Positions 1 through 5,664 of a DNA stretch of 6,936 nt are shown here, one piece after another. Numbering within the stretch: position 1 is the first letter of the stretch; the number at the start of each line of letters is the position of its first letter. The notes under the pieces were generated by a model. That model worked only from the letters and a program-made list of their open reading frames with translations. It was not told the origin of the DNA and did no database searches. Where the stretch lies: contig CAZLMF010000082.1 of the NCBI GenBank assembly GCA_964560565.1, positions 1-6,936 of the forward strand, written 5' to 3'. The position numbers were made by a program, and so were the translations under genes. Source of the DNA: CAZLMF01 sp964560565. Lineage in GTDB: Bacteria > Bacillota > Clostridia > Oscillospirales > Ruminococcaceae.

Positions 1-24
1 AACCCCCTTATCAGCGATGAATAG
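1..24 (+). CDS. 3' end of an upstream gene (fliH expected), partial
   Basis: Only a few codons are present. One frame reads N-P-L-I-S-D-E followed by TAG at 22-24. A second frame reads P-P-Y-Q-R followed by TGA at 18-20. I prefer the first because its composition looks more like a protein C-terminus, but the frame cannot be settled from so little sequence. The identity is inferred only from context: fliH, which encodes the FliI regulator, usually precedes fliI in flagellar operons. The fliI ribosome binding site begins right after this stretch, so the two genes would be closely spaced and probably co-transcribed. Confidence 0.25.
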   Translation, partial: NPLISDE

Positions 25-40
25 CCTTGTAGGAGTAAAA

Positions 41-1345
41 ATGGATATTACCTCAATCAGAGAAAAGATAAAAAAAGCGGACTTATACCGCTATATGGGC
101 AAAATTGATAAAATAGTTGGCATGACCATTGAATCCTCCGGTCCTGTTTGTAATATCGGCGATGTATGCCGTATTTACTACAAAGACCATAAACGCTATA
201 TCAACGCCGAGGTTGTGGGATTTAATGCGGATAAGGTTTTGCTTATGCCTTATTCCGAGCTTGACGGCATAGGACAGGGTAGTATAGTTGACAATACAGG
301 CGACAAGCTTATGATAGGTGTGGGAAACGAGCTAATCGGCAGAGTAATCGATGCCGCAGGATTCCCACTAGACGGCAAACCAGCCCCTATTGTAGAGGAC
401 AAGGTATCCATCGCAGGTATACCTGTCAACCCCCTAGCACGCCCTAGAATTAAAGAGCCAATTTCTCTCGGTGTAAAAGCGATAGACGGAATGCTCACAA
501 TGGGAAAAGGGCAAAGAATGGGCATATTTGCAGGCTCAGGAGTCGGTAAATCCACTCTAATGGGCATGATAGCACGAAACGTCAAAGCCGACCTAAACGT
601 CATTGCCCTTGTAGGCGAGCGTGGCAGGGAGGTAATGGAGTTTATTGATAAGGACTTAGGCAAGGAAGGCATGGAGCGTTCCATCCTTGTAGTTGCAACC
701 TCCGACCAACCGGCTATGATGCGCGCTAAATGCGCTCTCACCGCCACCGCAATAGCGGAGTATTTCAAGGAGCAGGGCAAGGACGTTCTTTTGATGATGG
801 ACAGCCTAACAAGATTTGCAATGGCACAGCGAGAAATCGGACTTTCCATAGGCGAGCCCCCCATTGCAAGGGGCTATACACCGTCAATTTATTCAGCTTT
901 GCCAAAGTTGCTAGAACGAGCAGGAAACTTCGAAAAAGGCTCAATTACAGGCATTTACACTGTCCTTGTGGAAGGTGATGACACCAACGAGCCTATATCC
1001 GACACCGTTCGAGGAATTATCGACGGGCATATCGTTCTATCACGCAAGATTGCAATGCGCAACCACTACCCAGCGATAGATATGCTAGGCAGTATTTCAA
1101 GACTTATGGTTGAAATCGTTGACCCTAAGCAAAGTGAAACCGCAAACAAGGTGCGAAACCTTATGTCTTTATATGACACCAACTACGACCTCATTTCAAT
1201 CGGCGCATACAAAAAAGGCACAAACCCTGCCCTTGATGAGGCGATAAATAAAAATGATAAAATCAACGGATTCCTTACCCAACGCATAAACGATAGCATG
1301 GAATTTGAGGAAACCCTAGCTCTAATGGAGCAAGCAGTTAAGTAA
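41..1345 (+). CDS. fliI: FliI, flagellar type III export ATPase
   Basis: FliI is the cytoplasmic ATPase of the flagellar export apparatus. It forms a hexamer related to the F1 beta subunit, binds FliH and FliJ, and helps unfold and deliver rod, hook and filament subunits to the export gate. The protein has 434 residues, the usual family length. Visible motifs are a Walker A loop AGSGVGKST (about 164-172), the catalytic-glutamate segment GERGREV (192-198), a Walker B strand VLLMMDS (249-255), the ATPase signature PSIYSALPKL (281-290) and VEGDD (310-314). The N-terminal beta-barrel covers roughly residues 20-90. I chose the ATG at 41 because AGGAG at 31-35 precedes it at 5-nt spacing; an in-frame ATG at 17 has no ribosome binding site. 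The fliJ start lies 22 nt after the stop. All catalytic motifs are intact, so it should be functional. Confidence 0.97.
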   Translation: MDITSIREKIKKADLYRYMGKIDKIVGMTIESSGPVCNIGDVCRIYYKDHKRYINAEVVGFNADKVLLMPYSELDGIGQGSIVDNTGDKLMIGVGNELIGRVIDAAGFPLDGKPAPIVEDKVSIAGIPVNPLARPRIKEPISLGVKAIDGMLTMGKGQRMGIFAGSGVGKSTLMGMIARNVKADLNVIALVGERGREVMEFIDKDLGKEGMERSILVVATSDQPAMMRAKCALTATAIAEYFKEQGKDVLLMMDSLTRFAMAQREIGLSIGEPPIARGYTPSIYSALPKLLERAGNFEKGSITGIYTVLVEGDDTNEPISDTVRGIIDGHIVLSRKIAMRNHYPAIDMLGSISRLMVEIVDPKQSETANKVRNLMSLYDTNYDLISIGAYKKGTNPALDEAINKNDKINGFLTQRINDSMEFEETLALMEQAVK

Positions 1346-1367
1346 CCAATAAGGAGTGTGCAACTAG

Positions 1368-1808
1368 ATGAAAAAGTTTAAGTTTTCACTCCAAAGGCTT
1401 CTCGAATACAAAGACAAATCCCTAGACCATGAAAAGGACACTTTAGCCGTAATTAGACGTGAATTACAAGTCCTTGTGGAGCAAAGGCAAGAGCTTGCAA
1501 GGCAGTTTAGGGAGGCAAATGACCGCTTTAACGCTCGAGCTGCCATTGGAATGACACAACAGGACATTAACGCCGAAAAGGCATACATAAAGTCACTGCA
1601 AGCTCAAATAGACGGGCTTGACGTTAAAATTGCAAGCACAGAAGTTAGAGTTGAAAAACAACTGCTTGTTGTAGTGGAGCTTACTAAGGAGGTATCCTCC
1701 ATTGAAAAGCTCAAAGAGCATCAACTAGAGGACTACAAAAAGCGCGAGCAAAAGGAGGACGAGCTTTTTATCGAGGAGTTTGTCACCAACAGCACCTACT
1801 CCAATTAA
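1368..1808 (+). CDS. fliJ: FliJ, flagellar export coiled-coil protein
   Basis: FliJ is the small coiled-coil stalk protein that sits in the FliI hexamer, much like gamma in F1, links the ATPase ring to the export gate, and recycles export chaperones. The 146-residue product has the typical opening F-x-F-x-L-Q-R-L-L (about 5-12), then almost continuous charged heptad-like helix, and ends with an acidic K-E-D-E-L-F-I-E-E-F segment (about 129-138) seen in Firmicute FliJ proteins. Sequence identity between FliJ proteins is low, so the call rests on length, coiled-coil character, the N-terminal motif and its place directly after fliI. The ribosome binding site AAGGAG (1351-1356) is 11 nt from the ATG, rather long. 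It is probably transcribed with fliI. Confidence 0.93.
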   Translation: MKKFKFSLQRLLEYKDKSLDHEKDTLAVIRRELQVLVEQRQELARQFREANDRFNARAAIGMTQQDINAEKAYIKSLQAQIDGLDVKIASTEVRVEKQLLVVVELTKEVSSIEKLKEHQLEDYKKREQKEDELFIEEFVTNSTYSN

Positions 1809-1818
1809 CGCTATCAAT

Positions 1819-1828
1819 GCCATATGGC
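1819..1828. repeat. 10-bp perfect palindrome GCCATATGGC in fliJ-fliK spacer
   Basis: GCCATATGGC equals its own reverse complement. It lies 10 nt after the fliJ stop and 12 nt before the hairpin that precedes fliK. As RNA it would be a poor hairpin because it has no proper loop; as DNA it could be a small dyad for a dimeric regulator. No function can be assigned, and chance is possible. Confidence 0.3.
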
Positions 1829-1840
1829 TTGTATAGAATT

Positions 1841-1856
1841 TGCCGCATAAGCGGCA
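1841..1856 (+). promoter_or_regulatory. Small perfect hairpin upstream of the fliK ribosome binding site
   Basis: The arms TGCCGC (1841-1846) and GCGGCA (1851-1856) are perfect complements around an ATAA loop, a GC-rich 6-bp stem. It ends 8 nt before the fliK ribosome binding site GAGGTG (1865-1870). No T tract follows, so it is not an intrinsic terminator. It could affect ribosome access or mark an mRNA processing or stability point. Comparable hairpins precede flgE and flbD. Confidence 0.5.
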
Positions 1857-1875
1857 TGGAAAGCGAGGTGAACAC

Positions 1876-3318
1876 ATGAATGTACTACCGATGATTTCGA
1901 CCGAGCAGTTGCCGCCTTCGAGCATACCCAGTCAAGGCAACACCGAAATACCTCAGGGCGAAAGCTTTGAGCTTGCGCTAAAAGCTTTGCTAAGTGGACT
2001 CGACGGGCAGCAAGAAACCGATTCAGTTAGCGAAACCTCTTTGCCGCAGTTAATGTCAATCAGCGATGTCGAAGGGTTAATGAGCATTTTGAGTCTTCTG
2101 ACACCGAATGAACTTAGTGAGCTAAGTGAGCTTTTAACAGCTTACGCAAATGGCAAGGAAAGCGCATCAGAAAGCTTATTCCAAGCGCTTGATAAGCTAG
2201 GCATTGCCTTCATCCTAAAGCCGGTTATAACCGAGGAGGAAACCACAAAAGAGCTAAGCGATGAGGTTATACAGCTTTTAGCTGCAATGCTTTATCAAAA
2301 TCAAGAGCAAAATGCACAGCACAACTACATAGCTAATTCGCAGGAAGCGTCACAGAGCATTTCTCCAATCAGCAACAATGCTACTACTAGCTCCACACAA
2401 AGCGCAACTTTATCTACACAAGCAATGGAAATGCAAAACCAAGCAGTATTTCAGGTCGCAAATCAAGCAAGCGCACCGCAAAGTGAAGTGCAAGTTGACC
2501 TACCGCAATTCTCCGTAGATGCTAGCTTGCCAAAGGCGGAAAGCTTCCAAGAGGGATTGCCCACAGACAACTTTAGACAGCCCACTGTTTCTGCTCAGAC
2601 CCAAACCGCTGAAATCCAAGCTACAAGCTACACCCCATCTCAAGCGGAGCAAACAAATGAGCTAATCACAAGGTTGCAAAGTGAAACCGCCCTACGCCCA
2701 AGCATTATGGTATCAGGTGAGGCAAAGCAAATTGCCCTGCAGGCTGAAAAACCCATTCAAGCAGTGGAAAGAGATACCACCCTGCAAGCGCAAATGAGCG
2801 TTCAAGCGCAGCCTATCCAGACGGCAGAAGTTTTAGCTTCAGAGCAGACGATATCCCCTGAAAGCGTTACCGCTCAAGTAGAGGGCAAAATTGCAGAACG
2901 ATTGCAAACCCTTAGTACCGAGCTTTCTCCTAAAAGCGAGTTTACTATGCTCCTTGAGCCTGAAAGCCTAGGGAAAATAACAGTTAAGCTCACTATGGAG
3001 GACTCAAAGCTCACAATCAACATTGTAGCTGAGAACAAGCTGACGCAACAGCTTCTAGCACAAAGAGGCGATTTGCTTACAGACAACCTCAAGCTAAGCA
3101 GCATCAGCGTCGAAAGCTACACAGTAACAAGCGCACAACCAAGCGAGCTTGCAACGCAGCTTTTTGGAGATTCATCATTTTTCAACCGTCAAGGCGGACA
3201 AAACAACAACTCCTCAACAGCTCAAAGAACATGGACAGCTGCACAGCCGCAACAAGTGGCAAATGTGCCTGTTTCGCAAGTGGCAAGACCAACATCAGCA
3301 TTTTTAGCATACGCGTAA
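1876..3318 (+). CDS. fliK: FliK, flagellar hook-length control protein
   Basis: FliK is exported during hook assembly, measures hook length as a molecular ruler, and then switches export from hook to filament subunits through FlhB. The product is about 480 residues. The N-terminal and middle parts are low complexity, rich in Gln, Ser, Ala and Thr (about 140-330), as expected for an extended ruler. The C-terminal globular Flg_hook domain (about 331-418) shows the family pattern L-L-E-P-E-S-L-G-K-I (359-368) followed by alternating hydrophobic strands and a helix. A Gln/Asn-rich tail ends the protein. I chose ATG 1876 because GAGGTG lies 5 nt upstream; an in-frame TTG at 1840 would put the hairpin inside the coding region. 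A short 9-nt tandem repeat near 2110-2130 encodes Glu-Leu-Ser twice. The stop TAA overlaps the flgD ribosome binding site, which suggests translational coupling. Confidence 0.92.
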   Translation: MNVLPMISTEQLPPSSIPSQGNTEIPQGESFELALKALLSGLDGQQETDSVSETSLPQLMSISDVEGLMSILSLLTPNELSELSELLTAYANGKESASESLFQALDKLGIAFILKPVITEEETTKELSDEVIQLLAAMLYQNQEQNAQHNYIANSQEASQSISPISNNATTSSTQSATLSTQAMEMQNQAVFQVANQASAPQSEVQVDLPQFSVDASLPKAESFQEGLPTDNFRQPTVSAQTQTAEIQATSYTPSQAEQTNELITRLQSETALRPSIMVSGEAKQIALQAEKPIQAVERDTTLQAQMSVQAQPIQTAEVLASEQTISPESVTAQVEGKIAERLQTLSTELSPKSEFTMLLEPESLGKITVKLTMEDSKLTINIVAENKLTQQLLAQRGDLLTDNLKLSSISVESYTVTSAQPSELATQLFGDSSFFNRQGGQNNNSSTAQRTWTAAQPQQVANVPVSQVARPTSAFLAYA

Positions 3319-3328
3319 AGGAGGCATT

Positions 3329-3883
3329 ATGCCAGATTTCAACAGCATTTCACCCACATCGGCAGCTCAAACCAACTACGAAAAGTATAAGGAATACTTT
3401 TCCAAGGATAGCGACACCACCGTTTCAATCGATGTCTTTCTTCAGCTGCTAGTGGCACAGATGAACAACCAAGATCCAATGGAACCAACTTCCAACACCG
3501 AGTTTGTTTCACAGCTTGCGCAGTTCACCTCACTGCAAACCATGCAAAACCTCACATACTTCTCAAATGCAAGCTTTGCATCATCAATGATAGGTAAAAC
3601 TGTCACAGTTGCAACAACAGGTGCAGCAGGCAAGGTAGATGTGGAAACAGGTGTGATTACAGGTATTCAAATGTCCGGCGATAGCTTCACTTACACAGTA
3701 AACGGCAAAACGGTTGAAATGAAGAATATCATGGCAATCGGCGAAGTCCCTAAAACCGAGGAAACCGAAGAAACTGGAGCTGAGGAAACAGCAGGAACTG
3801 AAGAATTATCATCGGAACAGCAAATGGTATCAGATTTATTTGAATCAATGCTGGCACAGCAGGAAAATTCTAATTATGTTTAA
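3329..3883 (+). CDS. flgD: FlgD, flagellar hook assembly (cap) protein
   Basis: FlgD forms the transient cap at the tip of the growing hook and directs FlgE polymerisation outside the cell. It is exported by the flagellar type III system. The product has 184 residues. The conserved N-terminal FlgD domain includes F-L-Q-L-L-V-A-Q-M-N-N-Q-D-P (37-50) and E-F-V-S-Q-L-A-Q-F-T-S-L (58-69), which are hallmark residues. Residues 88-140 form a short beta-rich Tudor-like part. As in other Firmicutes, the longer Ig-like domain of enteric FlgD appears to be absent. It then carries an acidic Glu/Thr-rich linker (about 142-160) and a helical tail. The ribosome binding site AAAGGAGG (3317-3324) overlaps the fliK stop codon and is 4 nt from the ATG, so the two genes are probably translationally coupled. 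Confidence 0.95.
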   Translation: MPDFNSISPTSAAQTNYEKYKEYFSKDSDTTVSIDVFLQLLVAQMNNQDPMEPTSNTEFVSQLAQFTSLQTMQNLTYFSNASFASSMIGKTVTVATTGAAGKVDVETGVITGIQMSGDSFTYTVNGKTVEMKNIMAIGEVPKTEETEETGAEETAGTEELSSEQQMVSDLFESMLAQQENSNYV

Positions 3884-3930
3884 GAAGAGTTTACGAAAAA
3901 ACAGATAGCAATTAACTGGGTGGTGATAAA

Positions 3931-4353
3931 ATGCTAATTAGCGAGTACTTACGACTTCGCAATGACTTATCGGTTACAACGGGCAACAGAGTAGGAGCTA
4001 CTCCCTCAGGGAACAATACCTCCGTTTCAACCGAAAACACCGTGTCCTTCGAGCAAACCCTTCGCAGCTTACTTGAAAAGGAACGCACTTCGGGCGTGGA
4101 ATTCTCAAGGCATGCACTAGATAGGCTAGAGCAACGTAATATCGACCTAAGTGAAGGCAACAGGCTTGAAAGACTCAACAAAGCAGTCGAGCTTGCTCAA
4201 ACAAAAGGCTCAAATGATTCACTTGTAATCCTTGACCAAACCGCATTCGTGGTTAGCGTTAAGAACAACACAGTAATCACAGCCATGGCAAGCGAGGACT
4301 TCGATTCCCAAGGAACAATATTCACAAACATTGACTCAACCGTTATTGTATAG
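3931..4353 (+). CDS. Conserved flagellar operon protein, TIGR02530 family, function unknown
   Basis: This 140-residue protein matches, from memory of the family, the 'flagellar operon protein' TIGR02530 found between flgD and flgE in many Firmicutes. Its biochemical role is not known to me. Residues 1-55 are variable and Ser/Thr/Asn-rich. The conserved core runs from F-S-R-H-A-L-D-R-L-E-Q-R-N-I-D-L-S (58-74), through A-V-E-L-A-Q-T-K-G-S-N-D-S-L (85-98), to A-F-V-V-S-V-K-N-N-T-V-I-T-A-M (105-119) and F-T-N-I-D-S (131-136). No signal peptide or membrane segment is seen. The ribosome binding site is GGGTGGTGA (3918-3926), weaker than those of its neighbours. Position between the hook cap and hook genes suggests a role in hook assembly or its control; this is inference. 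Confidence 0.85.
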   Translation: MLISEYLRLRNDLSVTTGNRVGATPSGNNTSVSTENTVSFEQTLRSLLEKERTSGVEFSRHALDRLEQRNIDLSEGNRLERLNKAVELAQTKGSNDSLVILDQTAFVVSVKNNTVITAMASEDFDSQGTIFTNIDSTVIV

Positions 4354-4356
4354 ACC

Positions 4357-4373
4357 GGACCGTATGGAGGTCT
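4357..4373 (+). promoter_or_regulatory. Hairpin with GGA in the loop, start of flgE leader
   Basis: GGACC (4357-4361) can pair with GGTCT (4369-4373), four Watson-Crick pairs plus one G-U pair, around a GTATGGA loop. It begins 3 nt after the upstream stop codon. A GGA exposed in a loop is the core feature of CsrA-type binding sites, but the flanking bases fit the consensus poorly and the distance to the flgE start (about 100 nt) is large. Its function is unproven. Confidence 0.3.
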
Positions 4374-4374
4374 T

Positions 4375-4400
4375 AAGCCCCGACTGATTGAAGGGCTTTT
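4375..4400 (+). terminator. Weak terminator-like hairpin between TIGR02530 gene and flgE
   Basis: AAGCCC (4375-4380) pairs with GGGCTT (4393-4398) around a 12-nt loop, and the stem runs into TTTT (4397-4400). The stem is only 6 bp and the T tract is short, so it would at most attenuate transcription. It sits 1 nt after the preceding hairpin, so the two could stack or compete. Partial termination here would lower flgE expression relative to upstream genes unless there is another promoter. Confidence 0.4.
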
Positions 4401-4430
4401 ACGGTTACCAAATAAGTCGATGTAACTTTA

Positions 4431-4448
4431 CTGCGTACTTTTACGCAG
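4431..4448 (+). promoter_or_regulatory. Perfect hairpin upstream of the flgE ribosome binding site
   Basis: CTGCGTA (4431-4437) and TACGCAG (4442-4448) form a perfect 7-bp stem with a CTTT loop. It ends 6 nt before AAGGAG (4455-4460), and the ATG follows at 4470. The short, A-rich single-stranded stretch between hairpin and ribosome binding site should leave the latter accessible. The arrangement resembles the hairpins before fliK and flbD. Confidence 0.55.
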
Positions 4449-4469
4449 AATAAAAAGGAGAGCTTATAA

Positions 4470-5309
4470 ATGGTAAGATCATTATATTCAGGCGTTTCAG
4501 GACTAAAAACTCACCAGCAGAAAATGGACGTTATAGGTAACAATATCGCAAACGTCAACACCTACGGCTTTAAGGGCAGCCGTGTTACATTTCAGGACGT
4601 ATTCTACCAGACAATGCGAAATGCAACGGCTGGATCAGCAGCGTCAGGCGGCACAAACCCAAGCCAAATAGGCTACGGATCACAGGTAGGCTCCATTGAT
4701 ACCATGATGTCACGTTCAGGCTTTGCAAGCACAGGCAATGCGCTTGATATGGCAATCGCGGGCGAAGGCTTCTTCATGGTTCAAGACCCATCGGGTAATA
4801 TTTCTTACACCCGTGCAGGCATATTCACTATTGACAACGAGGGCTACCTAGTTGACTCTGCGGGTAACTTTGTTCTGGGTCATCTAAATCCAGCAAACGC
4901 ACAAACCGCTACTAACTTTACAACTTACAATCCTTCAGCAACAACTGCTGCTCTTAATAAAATTCAAATNNNNNNNNNNNNNNNNNNNNNNNNNNNNNNN
5001 NNNNNNNNNNNNNNNNNNNNNNNNNNNNNNNNNNNNNNNNNNNNNNNNNNNNNNNNNNNNNNNNNNNNNCTGCTTGCATCAGGCGGCACAAACTTCTCCG
5101 CTACTGAGGCATCAGGCGAAGTTAAAATTGCAGCTCCAAGCTTTGACGGTTCGGGCGCGCTTGTGACAAACGCCCTTGAGATGTCAAACGTTGACCTTTC
5201 ACAGGAATTTACCGATATGATTATCACTCAGCGTGGATTCCAGGCAAACTCAAGAATTATCACAACCTCCGACTCCATGCTCGAGGAACTTGTAAATCTT
5301 AAGAGATAA
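4470..5309 (+). CDS. flgE: FlgE, flagellar hook protein (interrupted by assembly gap)
   Basis: FlgE is exported and polymerises into the hook, the flexible joint between rod and filament. The N-terminal part shows the rod/hook signature M-V-R-S-L-Y-S-G-V-S-G-L (1-12) and I-G-N-N-I-A-N-V-N-T-Y-G-F-K (22-35), then the first core-domain region A-I-A-G-E-G-F-F-M-V (95-104). The C-terminal part carries A-L-E-M-S-N-V-D-L-S-Q-E-F and I-T-Q-R-G-F-Q-A-N-S-R-I-I, the D0 helix region, and ends L-V-N-L-K-R. Between them lies a run of 100 N, so the central domains are missing from this sequence. The apparent 279-residue length is artificial; hook proteins are normally about 400 residues or longer. The frame is open across the gap, but this may be chance. 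The start is well supported by AAGGAG at 4455-4460. It is most likely an intact gene in the organism. Confidence 0.93.
   Translation: MVRSLYSGVSGLKTHQQKMDVIGNNIANVNTYGFKGSRVTFQDVFYQTMRNATAGSAASGGTNPSQIGYGSQVGSIDTMMSRSGFASTGNALDMAIAGEGFFMVQDPSGNISYTRAGIFTIDNEGYLVDSAGNFVLGHLNPANAQTATNFTTYNPSATTAALNKIQXXXXXXXXXXXXXXXXXXXXXXXXXXXXXXXXXXLLASGGTNFSATEASGEVKIAAPSFDGSGALVTNALEMSNVDLSQEFTDMIITQRGFQANSRIITTSDSMLEELVNLKR
4970..5069. other. Assembly gap, 100 N
   Basis: Exactly 100 unresolved bases lie inside flgE. This round number is the usual placeholder for a scaffold gap of unknown size. From the FlgE residues on either side, the real missing sequence is probably several hundred bases and encodes the surface-exposed middle of the hook protein. 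Confidence 0.98.
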
Positions 5310-5318
5310 TGCTTTAAT

Positions 5319-5364
5319 CACTGTTGGAAGCCTATATAGCTAAAGATATAGGCTTCCTTTAGTG
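5319..5364 (+). terminator. Strong stem-loop after flgE (terminator-like or mRNA stabiliser)
   Basis: GGAAGCCTATAT (5326-5337) and ATATAGGCTTCC (5346-5357) form a perfect 12-bp stem with the 8-nt loop AGCTAAAG. CACT (5319-5322) and AGTG (5361-5364) extend it across a 3x3 internal loop. It lies 10-17 nt downstream of the flgE stop. Only TTT follows the stem before AGTGAG, so an efficient intrinsic terminator is unlikely. A 3' protective structure or partial terminator separating hook from motor genes is more plausible. Confidence 0.65.
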
Positions 5365-5384
5365 AGAATTTCATGTTCAGAGGT

Positions 5385-5394
5385 CGAAATTTCG
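5385..5394. repeat. 10-bp palindrome CGAAATTTCG in the flgE-flbD spacer
   Basis: CGAAATTTCG is its own reverse complement. It lies between the stem-loop after flgE and the hairpin before flbD. It could be a small operator dyad, but no flanking promoter is convincing and it may be chance. Confidence 0.3.
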
Positions 5395-5399
5395 CAGAA

Positions 5400-5416
5400 G
5401 TCACCGATTTGGTGAC
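5400..5416 (+). promoter_or_regulatory. Perfect hairpin upstream of the flbD ribosome binding site
   Basis: GTCACC (5400-5405) and GGTGAC (5411-5416) form a perfect 6-bp stem with a GATTT loop. The stem ends 2 nt before AAGGAG (5419-5424), which is 6 nt from the flbD ATG. This is the closest of the three hairpins to its ribosome binding site, so a stable stem could restrict ribosome loading. Confidence 0.5.
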
Positions 5417-5430
5417 AGAAGGAGTGGAAA

Positions 5431-5628
5431 ATGATTACCCTAACAAGACTAGACGGCTCACAAATCATATTAAACGAAGCCCTTGTAGAGCTAATCGAGG
5501 AAACCCCAGACACCATAATCACCCTTCATAACGGACATTCCTATATTGTCAAGGAAAAGCTTGATGATATAATGAAGAAAATACATGATTTCAATCGCAA
5601 AATTCGCTCTAACAACAAGCTGAAGTAA
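5431..5628 (+). CDS. flbD: FlbD/SwrD family flagellar motor-power protein
   Basis: This 65-residue protein belongs to the FlbD family, whose Bacillus member SwrD (YlzI) promotes swarming by raising flagellar motor power, apparently through the MotA/MotB stators. The family pattern is clear: M-I-T-L-T-R-L-D-G (1-9), I-I-L-N (12-15), L-V-E-L-I-E-E-T-P-D-T-I-I-T-L (18-32) and N-G-H-S-Y-I-V (34-40), then a basic helical tail rich in Lys and Asn. It has no signal peptide or membrane segment. It should not be confused with the unrelated Caulobacter sigma-54 activator also called FlbD. The start has AAGGAG at 6-nt spacing. Its position just before motA agrees with a stator-related role. Confidence 0.93.
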   Translation: MITLTRLDGSQIILNEALVELIEETPDTIITLHNGHSYIVKEKLDDIMKKIHDFNRKIRSNNKLK

Positions 5629-5664
5629 AAGATATAACTTAGCAAAAAAGTTTTGAGATAAGCA

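Noticed and set aside
17..40. Upstream ATG at 17 as the fliI start
   Set aside because: It has no ribosome binding site and overlaps the probable end of the upstream gene. ATG 41 has AGGAG at good spacing and gives the usual N-terminus.
250..864. Long open reading frame of 204 codons on the minus strand inside fliI
   Set aside because: It is antisense to conserved FliI motifs, has biased Ser/Pro/Ile composition and no recognisable domain. It is a shadow of the coding strand.
1811..1839. TAGAAT as a -10 box before fliK
   Set aside because: The -10 is fair, but the -35 region at 17-bp spacing (CTATCA) matches only 3 of 6 positions.
1840..1875. TTG at 1840 as the fliK start
   Set aside because: It would translate through the hairpin and the GAGGTG ribosome binding site. 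ATG 1876 is well placed after that site.
4388..4416. Promoter-like pair TTGAAG / AATAAG with 17-bp spacing before flgE
   Set aside because: Both boxes match only 4 of 6, and the upstream box overlaps the terminator-like hairpin. Not distinguishable from chance.
5324..5352. Promoter-like pair TTGGAA / TATAGG with 17-bp spacing
   Set aside because: Each box matches only 4 of 6 positions and both are parts of the perfect stem-loop after flgE, which explains the sequence better.
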